64,000 nucleotides of DNA, from the NCBI GenBank assembly GCA_030682795.1, contig JAUXNJ010000018.1, forward strand, positions 25,504 to 89,503, in the 5' to 3' direction. Position numbers and translations under genes: made by a program. Every line of letters begins with the position of its first letter. Positions within the stretch are counted from its first letter, which is position 1. This document shows, piece after piece, positions 51,064-62,378 of this stretch. Source of the DNA: Sphingobacteriaceae bacterium (GTDB lineage Bacteria; Bacteroidota; Bacteroidia; UBA7662). Below the pieces are notes generated by a model, which was not told the origin of the DNA, did no database searches, and saw only the letters and a list, made by a program, of their open reading frames with translations.

Positions 51064-52119
51064 ATGAAGTTATTTATCTCCCTTTTCGCCCTTCTTTTGA
51101 GTCTGCCTGCCGCCCTCTGGGCTCAAGCACCTAAATATAGCAACGAATTTATGGCCATTGGCGTAGGTGCCCGGGCCATGTCGCTGGGGGGTGCCACGGT
51201 AGCCAGCATCAACGACGCCACCGCCACTTACTGGAACCCTGCGGGCATTTTAAACGCCGACCATAAATACATGGGCAACCTCATGCATGCAGAGTATTTT
51301 GGGGGGATTGCCAATTACGACTATGCAGCTGCAGTGTATAAACTCGACGACCGCAATGCCGTGGGCGTATCTTTCATACGCTTGGGAATCGACGACATTC
51401 CGAACACCCTGCGGCTGTACGATGCCAATGGCAGCATCAACTACAACAACATCTCGCTTTTTTCGGCGGCAGATTACGCGCTTACCTTTTCTTACGCCCA
51501 TGCGCTTAAAAACGACTGGCGGGTTGGGGCCAATGCCAAAATCATTCGCCGCATCATTGGTCCTTTTGCCGACGCCTGGGGCTTTGGTTTTGATGTTGGG
51601 GCGCAGCGGCAATGGGACCGCCTGCATTTTGGGGTGATGTTGCGGGATGTAACCACTACTTTTAATGCTTGGAGTTTCAACGACGAGGAATTTGCAGAGG
51701 TGTTTGCAGCCACAGGCAACGAAATGCCGGATGGGAGTTTAGAAATTACCCTGCCGCGTATGAGTACAGGCATTGGCTATTTGTTCGATGTAAGTAAAAA
51801 AATCAGCATTCGTCCTGAGCTCAATGTAGACATTACCACCGACGGTGCCCGCAATAACATCGCCAATGTAGGGCGCTTCAGCATCGACCCCCGCCTGGGT
51901 GCAGAATTTGGCTATCTCAACATGATTTTTGTGCGCGCGGCCATCAGCAATCTGCAAAAAACGCCTGATTTCGACAACCGCATTGTAACCACCATGCAGC
52001 CGAATTTGGGCATTGGACTCAAATTCAAGCAGTTTTGCATCGATTATGCCATCACCAATGTGGGCGACCGCAGCCAAACGCTTTTTTCCAACATCTTGTC
52101 GATCGGCTTTCAGCTCTGA
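51064..52119 (+). CDS. PorV/PorQ-family outer membrane protein
   Basis: Signal peptide; KYSNEFMAIGVGARAMSLGGATVASINDATATYWNPAGI. Confidence 0.85.
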   Translation: MKLFISLFALLLSLPAALWAQAPKYSNEFMAIGVGARAMSLGGATVASINDATATYWNPAGILNADHKYMGNLMHAEYFGGIANYDYAAAVYKLDDRNAVGVSFIRLGIDDIPNTLRLYDANGSINYNNISLFSAADYALTFSYAHALKNDWRVGANAKIIRRIIGPFADAWGFGFDVGAQRQWDRLHFGVMLRDVTTTFNAWSFNDEEFAEVFAATGNEMPDGSLEITLPRMSTGIGYLFDVSKKISIRPELNVDITTDGARNNIANVGRFSIDPRLGAEFGYLNMIFVRAAISNLQKTPDFDNRIVTTMQPNLGIGLKFKQFCIDYAITNVGDRSQTLFSNILSIGFQL

Positions 52120-52167
52120 TTCGCCCTGTTATCCCACTAAATATTTTCAAAAGCTACACTTTGGGCT

Positions 52168-52197
52168 TTTGCTTGCTGGCTTATATGTCTAACTTTG
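52168..52197 (+). promoter_or_regulatory. Candidate serC-serA promoter
   Basis: TTTG (52168-52171) - N18 - TAACTTTG (52190-52197), 19 bp before serC. Confidence 0.6.
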
Positions 52198-52216
52198 TTC
52201 GCAACCAAAAAACGCC

Positions 52217-53293
52217 ATGAGTCAGCAACCACATAACTTCAGCGCAGGTCCCGGCATCTTACCCCGGGAAGTCATTGAACAGGCAGCAGCAGCCGTTCTC
52301 AACTTTAACAACAGCGGTTTATCGCTCATAGAGGTATCACACCGCGGTAAAGATTTTGTAGCCGTAATGGACGAGGCCCGCAACGTGGTGCGCCGCCTGC
52401 TCAAGCTCGACGACAGTTATGAGGTGCTGTTTTTAGGTGGTGGTGCCAGCTTGCAATTTGCCATGGTGCCCTTTAATTTGCTCAGCACTAGCGGTCACGC
52501 CGCCTACCTCAATACAGGTGTTTGGGCCAAAAAAGCCATCAAAGAGGCCAAAATGCTTGGCAAAGTAACGGTGGTAGCCAGCTCCGAAGCCGAAAACTTC
52601 AACCACATCCCTAAAGATTACATCATCCCAACGGATGCCGATTATTTCCATTGTACTTCTAACAACACCATTTACGGTACGCAAATGAAGGCATTTCCCA
52701 ATTCGCCAGTGCCGATGGTGTGCGATATGTCGTCCGACATCTTCAGCAAACCCATAGACGCCAGCAAATTTGGCTTGATTTACGCCGGAGCGCAGAAGAA
52801 TATGGGGCCTGCCGGTGCCACCCTGGTTGTTGTGAAAAAGGATTTGTTGGGCAAAACCGATCGCAAGATCCTGAGCATGCTCGACTACCAAGTGCACATT
52901 GAAGGCGAAAGCATGTACAACACGCCTCCAGTATTCCCGGTTTACGCCAGCATGCTCACCATGCAGTGGGTAGAAAAAAATGGAGGCTTAGAAGGTGCTG
53001 AAAAACGCAACAACGCTAAAGCAGAATTGCTGTACAACGAAATCGACCGCAACAGCTTGTTTAAAGGCACCGCCGCGCGTGAAGACCGCTCTTACATGAA
53101 CGTAACCTTCGTAATGCACGACGACAGCAAAGAAGAAGCCTTCAATAAATTGCTCAAAGAAGCCAACATCAGTGGCCTCAAAGGCCACCGCTCAGTAGGC
53201 GGTTTCCGCGCCAGCATTTACAATGCCATGCCCATTGAAAGCGTGCAGGTGCTGGTAGACGTGATGCAACATTTCGAAAAAACCAACGGATAA
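52217..53293 (+). CDS. serC: 3-phosphoserine/phosphohydroxythreonine aminotransferase
   Basis: [51 protein letters not shown]. Confidence 0.95.
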   Translation: MSQQPHNFSAGPGILPREVIEQAAAAVLNFNNSGLSLIEVSHRGKDFVAVMDEARNVVRRLLKLDDSYEVLFLGGGASLQFAMVPFNLLSTSGHAAYLNTGVWAKKAIKEAKMLGKVTVVASSEAENFNHIPKDYIIPTDADYFHCTSNNTIYGTQMKAFPNSPVPMVCDMSSDIFSKPIDASKFGLIYAGAQKNMGPAGATLVVVKKDLLGKTDRKILSMLDYQVHIEGESMYNTPPVFPVYASMLTMQWVEKNGGLEGAEKRNNAKAELLYNEIDRNSLFKGTAAREDRSYMNVTFVMHDDSKEEAFNKLLKEANISGLKGHRSVGGFRASIYNAMPIESVQVLVDVMQHFEKTNG

Positions 53294-53298
53294 GATTT

Positions 53299-54234
53299 AT
53301 GAAAATTCTCGCTAACGACGGTATCGATGCAGCAGGCAAAGCCATGCTTGAAGCAGCAGGTTTTACAGTACAAACGCAGAAAATAGCGCAGGAAGACCTG
53401 CCGACACAACTCAATGCTTTCGATGGCATCATTGTGCGCAGCGCTACCAAAGTGCGCAAAGAGCTCATCGACGCTTGTCCGAATTTGAAGTTCGTTGGTC
53501 GCGCTGGAGTAGGCATGGACAACATCGATGTTGACTACGCCCGATCTAAGAACATCGAAGTAATCAATACCCCAGCTGCCTCTTCTATTTCGGTGGCGGA
53601 GTTGGTTTTTGCGCATTTATTCAGCCTTTGTCGCTTCACCCACCTTTCGAACCGTGAAATGCCGACCAAAGGCGCCAGCGACTTCAATAATTTGAAGAAG
53701 GATTATGCTGGTGGTATCGAGCTGTTTGGCAAAACCCTTGGTGTAGTAGGTTACGGCCGTATTGGTCAGGAAGTTGGCCGCATTGCCAAGGGTGTAGGCA
53801 TGAAAGTATTCGTGTTCGACGTACTGTACAGCACACCGGAAATGTCGGATAAAATCGAAAAGCTGCACCAGGTTAAAGTGGGCAGTTTGAAAGAGGTATT
53901 AGCGGGAAGTGATTTCGTAACCATCCATACGCCGGGTCTCGACAAAGCCCTCATTACAGCCGAAGCCATTGCAGGTATGAAGCCAGGTGTAGGTATCATC
54001 AACTGTTCACGAGGCGGCATCATCGACGAAAATGCTTTGTTGGCAGCCTTAGAGAGCGGACAAATCCGCTTTGCTGGCTTAGATGTTTTTGAAAACGAGC
54101 CCAAACCCGACCAGCGTTTGTTGAACCATCCAAAAGTATCGGTAAGTCCACACATTGGTGCCTCCACCGAAGAAGCGCAAGAGCGCATTGGATTGGAGAT
54201 GGCCAGTCGCATCATCGAGCTCTTTAAAAAGTAA
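53299..54234 (+). CDS. serA: D-2-hydroxyacid (3-phosphoglycerate) dehydrogenase
   Basis: GRAGVGMDNIDVDYARSKNIEVINTPAAS, LGVVGYGRIGQEVGR, INCSRGGIIDENAL. Confidence 0.92.
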   Translation: MKILANDGIDAAGKAMLEAAGFTVQTQKIAQEDLPTQLNAFDGIIVRSATKVRKELIDACPNLKFVGRAGVGMDNIDVDYARSKNIEVINTPAASSISVAELVFAHLFSLCRFTHLSNREMPTKGASDFNNLKKDYAGGIELFGKTLGVVGYGRIGQEVGRIAKGVGMKVFVFDVLYSTPEMSDKIEKLHQVKVGSLKEVLAGSDFVTIHTPGLDKALITAEAIAGMKPGVGIINCSRGGIIDENALLAALESGQIRFAGLDVFENEPKPDQRLLNHPKVSVSPHIGASTEEAQERIGLEMASRIIELFKK

Positions 54235-54235
54235 A

Positions 54236-55456
54236 ATGCCGGCTTTTAGGCCTTTTAGAGGAATTCTTCCGAAGCCCCATTTTGCACAGGAAGCCGTTTT
54301 AGCTAATAATCAGCAATGGAACGAGCAGTTGAGTAGCATTGTGCCGGGTGAAAATCCGCATGCTTTTCAACATGTATTGGCCGCGGCTGATCCTGCCCTT
54401 TCAGAAAAAGAAAGTGCGGCTGCTTGCGAGCGTTCGGCACTTTTGTTTCAAGAATTTCTGCAAAAAGGCATATATGCTGTAGATGAGCAGCCCGCTTACT
54501 ACCTCTATTTTACACGCTACAAAGGCATTGAGCAAACCGGCATCATTGGCTTGTGCAACGCACAAGATCTGATTGACAAAAAAATCAAAAAGCACGAGCA
54601 TACGCGTAACGACCGGGTAGAGCAGCTGTACACCTTTTTAAAAAAGACCAACCTTTTTTCAACGCCGGTTTTTTTAACCTACCACCCCATTCGCAGCGTT
54701 GAGGAGCTCATTCATCAGGTTAAAAAAGAGCCACCCGTTTTTCATGTGCATTCGGATGTGGCCACCGACCACACCATTTGGCGTATCCATAAGGCTGCCG
54801 ACATGGCATTAATTGCTCATACTTTCGGTTCGCTACCTGCATTTTACATTGCTGATGGGCATCACCGTGCAGCCATTTCAGAACGTTATGCAGCCGATCA
54901 TCCGCAAGCTGGGGCTGATATGCTGAGCATATTAATTGCATCCAACAACCTCACCATTTTCCCATTCTACCGCAGGATCCTGAATGATCATGGTCCAGTT
55001 TCGATTTGGGAACTGCTCGACCGCCTCAAACAGCACTACACACTCCGACCTTGTTCCATCGACCAAATGTATTACCAGTATTTACCTGCACAGCAGTTTA
55101 TCCTGAGTACTGCGGAGGCGCATTGGCAACTTATCCCTAAAAACCCACATTTAAGAGGGGATGTATTGGCTGATTTGGATGTGAGTATTTTGCAAAATGA
55201 GATTATTGGCCCACATTTAGGCATTACGGACCCAAAAGCAGACCCAAGAATTGAATTTGGCCCCATGAGTTTGTCGTTGGTGGCATTTAAAGCACTGCTC
55301 CTGAAGCCAGAAACAGCCATGATCTTCATTTGCAGGGCTCCTTTGGCAGAAGTAATTTTCAAGGTGGCCGACGAGGACAAAATCATGCCGCCAAAATCTA
55401 CAAGTTTCGAGCCTAAGATATTGAGCGGACTCGTGTTAAGCCACACACAACTTTAG
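54236..55456 (+). CDS. DUF1015 family protein
   Basis: MPAFRPFRGILPKP start, FYIADGHHRAAISERYA, AHTFGSLPAFYIADGHHR motif; ATG 1 nt after the serA stop. Confidence 0.88.
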   Translation: MPAFRPFRGILPKPHFAQEAVLANNQQWNEQLSSIVPGENPHAFQHVLAAADPALSEKESAAACERSALLFQEFLQKGIYAVDEQPAYYLYFTRYKGIEQTGIIGLCNAQDLIDKKIKKHEHTRNDRVEQLYTFLKKTNLFSTPVFLTYHPIRSVEELIHQVKKEPPVFHVHSDVATDHTIWRIHKAADMALIAHTFGSLPAFYIADGHHRAAISERYAADHPQAGADMLSILIASNNLTIFPFYRRILNDHGPVSIWELLDRLKQHYTLRPCSIDQMYYQYLPAQQFILSTAEAHWQLIPKNPHLRGDVLADLDVSILQNEIIGPHLGITDPKADPRIEFGPMSLSLVAFKALLLKPETAMIFICRAPLAEVIFKVADEDKIMPPKSTSFEPKILSGLVLSHTQL

Positions 55457-55839
55457 ACAATCTGGTAAAGGTCTTTCCTTTTTCGTTTCTTTTCTGGTAG
55501 AACCTTCCTTAAAGAATAGCCCCTAGACGATAGTAACCTTCGTGGAGCTTTTCCATTTGCAGCCAAAATAGACGCTAGGTTAGCACACCTAGAATCGAAC
55601 TGTTTTTCACTTTTTCAGTCTCTTTCCAAGTGTTTTTTGAGCTATCTGGCTTTTAAAAAGGATGTGCTTCCCTGAAATACCCAGGTTTCTCAGCGTAAAT
55701 CATGGCAAAAAAGGGCCAATTCAGCTTAGAAAAAAGGCTTTCAAAAATAACAATAGTATTTTTAAAAATAAATCTTTTAAAATAGGGCAAAATAACGTTT
55801 ATTACAGATTCAAATTTTTTATTAATTAAATCTGTTATT

Positions 55840-58800
55840 ATGAACATTAAAAAACTACTAACAACGAGGCTTTTGCTTCTATTGTTACTGGTGCTTACAG
55901 GAAATGGGCTGGCCACAGCTCAGTACTGTGCATCAAACGCCACCAACACAGCCGATTCGCGGATTGCGAAGGTCAAGGTTGGTAACGACTCTATCACATC
56001 TCCGGTCGGCACGGGGAATTGTGCAGGTTACACCGATTATACCGCATCAGCAGCCTTTACACTGCGATATGGTGTTGGTACAGCCGCTACCATTACCTAT
56101 GGCACTTGCGGGCTTGATTATGCCTCTTATGCCAAGATTTTTGTTGACTTGAATAACGATAGCATATTCACAGCCAATGAAATGCTAGGCGAAGGCCCGG
56201 TAGTTGCGGGTACCCCCTTGTTGGCGAATTTGGTTCTGCCAGCCACTACTGCACATTTGGGAGTAACCCTCATGCGCGTGGTACTGCGAGAAAGTGGCAC
56301 AACTACCACTACCGAAGCTTGCGGTACTTACACCTACGGTGAAACGCAAGATTTTTCAGTGAACTTGCTCCCTCCGCCAAACTGCTTACCACCAACCGCC
56401 CTACTGGTCAACACCAGCACCAGCGCTAGCGCTACTTTGGCATGGACAGAGCAAGGCACTGCAACGGCTTGGGACATTGAGTACGGTCCCGTTGGTTTTA
56501 ACCAGGGCACAGGAACCACATTGGCAGCAACCAGCAATCCATTCACCATCTCCGGCTTAACAGCCAATACCGGCTATCAAGCATTTGTTCGCGCCAATTG
56601 TGGAGCCACCAATGGCACATCAGCTTGGTCTGGCCCAATTACTTTCCAAACTCCTTGCGCCGGACCTATTTCTGGCACCTTGACGGTAAACGCAAGTGCT
56701 ACACCTTCAACAACTAGTTTCACAAGTTTGGCAAGCGTATTTACTAGCTTAAGCAATTGTGGGATTAATGGTCCCGTGGTTATTAATATGGTCGCCAATA
56801 GCGGCCCGTACAATGGTGAAGTGATCATCGCAAATATTCCGGGAAACGACAGCACCAATACCATCACCATTAATGGAAATGGCAATACCATTCAACATTT
56901 GTCTACCAACACGAACCAGCGTGCCACTTTGCGCGTTGATGGTATTGATTACCTGACCGTCAATAATCTCATTATTAAGGCTCTAGGGGAACAAACAGGC
57001 GAATTTGGCTTTGGGGTACACCTGCTAAATAGTGCAGATTTCAACACTTTCAACAACATTACAGTTGAATCGAATACTACCTCTACCTCGACTAACTTCG
57101 CTGCTTTTGTTGCTAGTAATAGCAATACCAGCGCAACGGCAGTAGGTGCAGCTGCGACTAACCTTACCTTGACTAACTCAACGATGATCGGTGGTTATTA
57201 TGGCATTACTTTGAATGGAGCTACATCTGCACCTTTTGCTACAGGAGCCAATATTTCGAACAATACCGTTCAGGACTTCTACTTATACGGTGTTTGGATA
57301 CGAGCACAAATAAACGGCCAATTCAACAATAATGATATCTTCAGAACGAATCGTGCTGCCTATTCTACCTTTTATGGCATTTATTTGAACAGTCGCTTAG
57401 ATAACTCCGTATTTAACGCCAACCGCATTCACGACGATGCGCCAGTGGCTGGCAACAGCTTCAGTTCTTATCCTATTTACGGTACTGGTGCCGTTGGATC
57501 TGCAGGAAATCCATATAGAATCACAAATAACGCCGTCTACAATATCCGAAATACCGGTATTACCTATGGCATCTATTTCCTCTCTACCTCTAATTTCCAT
57601 AATATTCACCATAACACGGTTATTATCGATAACCAGGCAGAGGGTGGAACAAGTACAAAAGCGGCCTATTACAATACCTCTACAACTGCTGCACCAGAAA
57701 TTGACTTGAAGAACAATATCTTCTACATCAACAACAGCAATGGTGGCAGCCAATATGGTATTTGGTTCAGCAGTGCAACACCGGTATTCACATCCAACCA
57801 CAATAACATTTTTGTTTCAGCTAATGCAACTGCTGGGATAAAGGCGGCTGTTCGTCGTGGCACAACCAATTATCTGACCCTAACCGATTGGAAAGCAGCT
57901 TTTAGCAGTGCTTTCGATCAAAATAGTGTAGACGCTGATCCCGTTATCACCAATCCAACCATTGGTAACATTACTCCGTTATCTAGTACAATCGATAACC
58001 TGGGTGTTAACGTAGGTGTTACTACCGACCTTAATGGCGTAACACGTTCAGCAACTACACCTGATTTGGGTGCCGTTGAATTCTCTGGCATCGCGAGTGA
58101 TTTGGCTTTGCTAGGAGGTTCATTGAGCCGCAATTTATGTTACAGCACGAATGATTCAATCGACCTTACCATTAGGAACGTAGTAGGAGGCAGTATTAAT
58201 TTCAGCACTACGCCATTAACAGTTAACTGGAGCGTAAATGGCCCTGCCAATTCAACAGGAAGCACCATCATAAACACTGGCACGCTGGCTTCAAATGCCA
58301 ATTTGACCATCCGTTTAGGTGGTGTAAATATGTCGATTGCCGGCACATATACAGGATCGGCAGCAATAGGAGGCAATAGCTTCAACATCAATCCACTCAA
58401 CGATTCAATCGCTGGCTTTGACATGATTGTAGATCCATTGTTGTTTATTTCTCCTAATAGTGCCAGCATTACTGATGACACAACAGCTGTTGACGTTCGT
58501 GCATTTTCGCGCTTTATGCCGGTAAGTGGCCACCCAATTATCACAGAAATTTGTCACTTCAAAACAGCAACTGGTGCCCCAACCAATGGCTGGCCTTCTT
58601 ACTTGATAGCCGACGATTATATCGAGGTTTCTTGGTCGCCCGGTGCTGATTTGGGTGGATATACCCTCGAACAGTGGTCCACAACCGCACTTTCAGGAAC
58701 ATTTACTTTCCCTGGTGGCACTTTGATTGGACCGAATGGTACAGCCATCATTGCAGTTGGCCAATTGGGATCTAGTGTTCCTTCACCAGCTGATTATTAT

Positions 58801-61464
58801 TATCATGGTAATGGCACTTTCACATCTACCTGGGGGTCTACAACGGCTGCTGGCCGTGTAATTAAAAACCCAAGCGGTACGATTGTAGAAGCAGTAGGTT
58901 ACGGAACTTATACTTTCCCAGCAGCAGCCAACGTTGATTCAACGCTGTGGAGTGGCAACACCCCAGCGGTAAGCAGCAGTGGCAACCGTTTGGAAGGCGC
59001 TTATACGCGTAGCGCAACCAACTGGATTAACTCTGGCACCTCGCCGCAAACACCAAATGTATTGAATCCGGGTATCGTTTTACCAACACCTCCAGCGGTT
59101 CCTGGCTTTACTTGGACGCTTAATGGCGCTGTGGTTGATACAGTTCCTGAGGTGACATTTGGACCATTCTCAACATCTGGAACTTTCACATACATCGCAA
59201 ACTACGCTACCGCATCGTGTGGTTTATTGACAGATTCTATTGTTGTTACTGTTCAAATACCAGTAGTTACCTGCCCGATCACCACAACCCCTACTGCCAC
59301 CGGTGGTATTGCTTGTGGCCCGAATGGAGCTGTTTTATCGGCCATTCCGGGCGACACTGCAGCTTTCATAGTTTGGTCAGATTCGTCGAATACGCTTGTG
59401 GGTACAGGCAGCCCCTTTACCACATTGCCATTAACTGCCAACTACAACTTCAGGGCACATGATGCCAAAATTTCTTCTGGCATCTTTAGCCCAGGCCCTC
59501 CTACCAGCATTGCGACTGGTGGATTTGGCAACTTCTCCAATGGTATGTATTTCACCGCTTTCTCTTCATTCTTTTGGGATTCTGTGACCTTCCGCGCCAA
59601 TGGTCCAGTAACGGGTGTGATTCGTATTTGGGACAGCAACCCAACTAACTTCCCCAATGCTAAACTTATTCAAAGTAAAAACTTTAGTGTAAGTGGCGCA
59701 GGTGACATCCAAGTTCCAGTAGGAATGGCCATTTCCCAGGGTAGCTATTATGTGAATTTAGGCTTTAACACCGGAAGTGCTCAATTGTGGCGTTCAACAG
59801 GTGGTGCGGTATATCCATATACTGTTCCTGACTTGATGAGAATCGACAGTGCCTGGTTAGGCGCAAACAGTACAGGTAACCTTACTCGTGTATACTATTT
59901 CCTCGATTGGAAAGTGAGCGCATTGTGCTTTGGTACAGGTGTAAATGCATTGGCAACTACCGCGCCAAGCACCCTAACAACACTACCTTTTGCTGAAACC
60001 TTTACGAATGGCATCGCTTGTGACTGGGTACGTACACAAAACACGGGCTCAACAGGCTGGGTGGCTGGTAACAGCACCAGCTTAAGTTCTACCGGCTTCA
60101 CCATTCCAGCGCATAATGATTTTGTTGCGGTTAACGCCAACAGCTGTAACTGTAACTCTGATAATGACCGGTTAATAACGCCTCGTTTTAACTTTGGCAC
60201 TTTTGGTACGCTCAATAATTTGTCGTTGACCTTTGAGTATTTCATGCCAGGCAATGCGGGTTCAAGAGGTACCGTATTGGTTTCTACCGATGGTGGTACC
60301 ACATATAGTCTACTTGATTCCTTGCCAAGCACATCTACAACTGCCTGGGCGGTTCGTACCATTAACTTAAACAGCCTTGCTGGACAAGCTGACGTACGTT
60401 TCGCTTTCCGTCACAGCGATGGTGGTGGTGCAGGTGATGGTTTAGCCATTGACGACATCGAAATCACCTCTTCTTGTGCTGGTACTGAAGTTCGTGTGGA
60501 GGTAGTAACAGACATCTTCGGCACTGAAACTACTTGGGTATTGCGTGATGCGGTAACAAACACCGTTTATGCAACCGGCGGCCCTTATGACGATGTAAAC
60601 CCTTACAACGCTGCTGCAGCGACGCACATCGCCATTGTATGTGTTCCTGACAGCGCTAACGTAACCTTCAAAATCAACGATTCTTATGGCGACGGATTAT
60701 TCGATGGCACGAACACTGGTACTTTTGATGTGAGCATTGATTGCGGTGGTACTCAAACTTCGCTCTTCAGCGGAAGTGGTGCCTTCCCGTACGGCGGTGG
60801 AGCTGCCAATGTACCATCATGGGATTCATTGAACTTCCAGGTGCTTTGCCCTCCAGCTATTCCACAAGTTTCGGTAACCTTCCGTGTAGATATGAGCCGC
60901 GAAAACGTATCTTCTGATGGTGTACATATCGCGGGCAGCTTCCAGGGCTGGAACCCTAGTGCTACACCAATGGTGAGTCAAGGAAACGGCATTTATACCT
61001 ATACTGCCACTCTTGACGCCAACACAACTTATGAGTATAAGTTCATCAACGGCAACCAGTGGGGTCCAGGTTTCGATGAATCTGTACCAGCAGCCTGTGC
61101 ACAAAACGGAAATCGTTTTGTAGTCGTAGATACCACCACCATTACTACACCAATGGTTTGTTTTGGTCGTTGCGAGGCTTGTGGAGTGAGTGTATTTGAA
61201 GCAGGTAGCTTGGGCAGTGCCATTCGCATGTACCCTAACCCTACCAGCGCCGAAACACACATTGCTTATGTGTTCGAAACTCCAAGCGAATTGAATGTAA
61301 CGATTTACGATGCCCGTGGCAAAATGGTTTCTCAAATCATCGAGAAAGACATTACCACTGGTACCATCAAATTAAATGTTCAAGGTTGGGCCGAAGGCAT
61401 TTACCATGTTCGCATGTTCAATGGCTTCGAGCAAATCTCTCGTCAGTTGGTGGTTACCAAGTAA
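55840..61464 (+). CDS. Large secreted multidomain T9SS protein (GEVED-like, FnIII, beta-helix, lamin-tail-like, glycogen-binding-like domains)
   Basis: Signal peptide; ILVDLNNDSIFTANEMLGE-type GEVED region; N-rich parallel beta-helix; LTD-like ADDYIEVSWSPGADLGGYTLEQW; AGSFQGWNPSATPM; C-terminal IRMYPNPTSAETHIAYVF..IYHVRMFNGFEQISRQLVVTK. Confidence 0.88.
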   Translation: MNIKKLLTTRLLLLLLLVLTGNGLATAQYCASNATNTADSRIAKVKVGNDSITSPVGTGNCAGYTDYTASAAFTLRYGVGTAATITYGTCGLDYASYAKIFVDLNNDSIFTANEMLGEGPVVAGTPLLANLVLPATTAHLGVTLMRVVLRESGTTTTTEACGTYTYGETQDFSVNLLPPPNCLPPTALLVNTSTSASATLAWTEQGTATAWDIEYGPVGFNQGTGTTLAATSNPFTISGLTANTGYQAFVRANCGATNGTSAWSGPITFQTPCAGPISGTLTVNASATPSTTSFTSLASVFTSLSNCGINGPVVINMVANSGPYNGEVIIANIPGNDSTNTITINGNGNTIQHLSTNTNQRATLRVDGIDYLTVNNLIIKALGEQTGEFGFGVHLLNSADFNTFNNITVESNTTSTSTNFAAFVASNSNTSATAVGAAATNLTLTNSTMIGGYYGITLNGATSAPFATGANISNNTVQDFYLYGVWIRAQINGQFNNNDIFRTNRAAYSTFYGIYLNSRLDNSVFNANRIHDDAPVAGNSFSSYPIYGTGAVGSAGNPYRITNNAVYNIRNTGITYGIYFLSTSNFHNIHHNTVIIDNQAEGGTSTKAAYYNTSTTAAPEIDLKNNIFYINNSNGGSQYGIWFSSATPVFTSNHNNIFVSANATAGIKAAVRRGTTNYLTLTDWKAAFSSAFDQNSVDADPVITNPTIGNITPLSSTIDNLGVNVGVTTDLNGVTRSATTPDLGAVEFSGIASDLALLGGSLSRNLCYSTNDSIDLTIRNVVGGSINFSTTPLTVNWSVNGPANSTGSTIINTGTLASNANLTIRLGGVNMSIAGTYTGSAAIGGNSFNINPLNDSIAGFDMIVDPLLFISPNSASITDDTTAVDVRAFSRFMPVSGHPIITEICHFKTATGAPTNGWPSYLIADDYIEVSWSPGADLGGYTLEQWSTTALSGTFTFPGGTLIGPNGTAIIAVGQLGSSVPSPADYYYHGNGTFTSTWGSTTAAGRVIKNPSGTIVEAVGYGTYTFPAAANVDSTLWSGNTPAVSSSGNRLEGAYTRSATNWINSGTSPQTPNVLNPGIVLPTPPAVPGFTWTLNGAVVDTVPEVTFGPFSTSGTFTYIANYATASCGLLTDSIVVTVQIPVVTCPITTTPTATGGIACGPNGAVLSAIPGDTAAFIVWSDSSNTLVGTGSPFTTLPLTANYNFRAHDAKISSGIFSPGPPTSIATGGFGNFSNGMYFTAFSSFFWDSVTFRANGPVTGVIRIWDSNPTNFPNAKLIQSKNFSVSGAGDIQVPVGMAISQGSYYVNLGFNTGSAQLWRSTGGAVYPYTVPDLMRIDSAWLGANSTGNLTRVYYFLDWKVSALCFGTGVNALATTAPSTLTTLPFAETFTNGIACDWVRTQNTGSTGWVAGNSTSLSSTGFTIPAHNDFVAVNANSCNCNSDNDRLITPRFNFGTFGTLNNLSLTFEYFMPGNAGSRGTVLVSTDGGTTYSLLDSLPSTSTTAWAVRTINLNSLAGQADVRFAFRHSDGGGAGDGLAIDDIEITSSCAGTEVRVEVVTDIFGTETTWVLRDAVTNTVYATGGPYDDVNPYNAAAATHIAIVCVPDSANVTFKINDSYGDGLFDGTNTGTFDVSIDCGGTQTSLFSGSGAFPYGGGAANVPSWDSLNFQVLCPPAIPQVSVTFRVDMSRENVSSDGVHIAGSFQGWNPSATPMVSQGNGIYTYTATLDANTTYEYKFINGNQWGPGFDESVPAACAQNGNRFVVVDTTTITTPMVCFGRCEACGVSVFEAGSLGSAIRMYPNPTSAETHIAYVFETPSELNVTIYDARGKMVSQIIEKDITTGTIKLNVQGWAEGIYHVRMFNGFEQISRQLVVTK

Positions 61465-61485
61465 TCACAAACTGCTTTAAACGCC

Positions 61486-61518
61486 AAAGGGCTGCCTCTA
61501 ACGGGGCAGCCCTTTTTT
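61486..61518 (+). terminator. Terminator of the large T9SS protein gene
   Basis: AAAGGGCTGCC (61486-61496) / GGCAGCCCTTT (61505-61515) plus T run. Confidence 0.88.
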
Positions 61519-61674
61519 ATTGATCATATTACTTCCTCGTCACACCACTAAAGGAGGTACGTCATGAAGTTGGTGTACATAGTTTAGCTAAAAAGACATC
61601 CATATCGGTTTAAATATAGCAATCAACCAATATCTTGGCGTTGCACATTATGTAGTAAATATTTTTTAAAGACC

Positions 61675-62175
61675 ATGACACTCCTGCCCTTTGAAACCGT
61701 TGAATTAAAAACAAACTTGCCGCTGAGCGAAATTCGCAAGCGGATTACCGCCAACATGGAAAAGCGCGCTGTTATTAGGCCGTTTGGAAGTAATAGTGGT
61801 AAAATATTTGAGGGCTGGCTGGGTGAGTATCAATTCGAACTCCAAAATATCAGTGTTTCACACAACACATTCCTGCCAGTAATCCGCGGCACCATCACAG
61901 AAACGCCTACAGGAGCTAGGGTTTTGATTCACTTACAAATATCAGTAATGAGTGCTGTAGTGCTTATTTTAGGTTTACTGGGATGTATCGTTTATGGAGG
62001 TTACGTATTGCTCATCCACAAAAGTTTGGGGGTTGATTTACTTATCCCTGCAGCACTTTTTGGCTTCCTGTACGTACTAAGCATCGTAAGTTTTAATAGC
62101 GAGGCCGCCATCAGCAAAGAGCACCTCCAAAAGCTACTAGAAGGACAATGGAAAGCCAACAATGCCTCAGACTAG
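61675..62175 (+). CDS. Hypothetical membrane protein
   Basis: 166-aa ORF with two hydrophobic segments. Confidence 0.5.
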   Translation: MTLLPFETVELKTNLPLSEIRKRITANMEKRAVIRPFGSNSGKIFEGWLGEYQFELQNISVSHNTFLPVIRGTITETPTGARVLIHLQISVMSAVVLILGLLGCIVYGGYVLLIHKSLGVDLLIPAALFGFLYVLSIVSFNSEAAISKEHLQKLLEGQWKANNASD

Positions 62176-62378
62176 CTCTGTAAATCATTCATCAATCGCC
62201 CCAAATAATTAGTCCGACCTAAAGCACGCCATTTGACCTAACAACCTTGCTGCACAAAGGGCATTGGCTATTAGGTATAAACTACCGTAATTCGCAAGCA
62301 GACGTTGAGCATCCTGCCAAACCACATCCAAACCTAGCACACCAGAAATCACTCCGGATCAAACTCAAAAGTTGTGGA

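Noticed and set aside
55575-55600. TTCGATTC-like T-loop on the minus strand, possible tRNA remnant
   Set aside because: Flanking bases do not form a T-stem, acceptor stem or anticodon arm.
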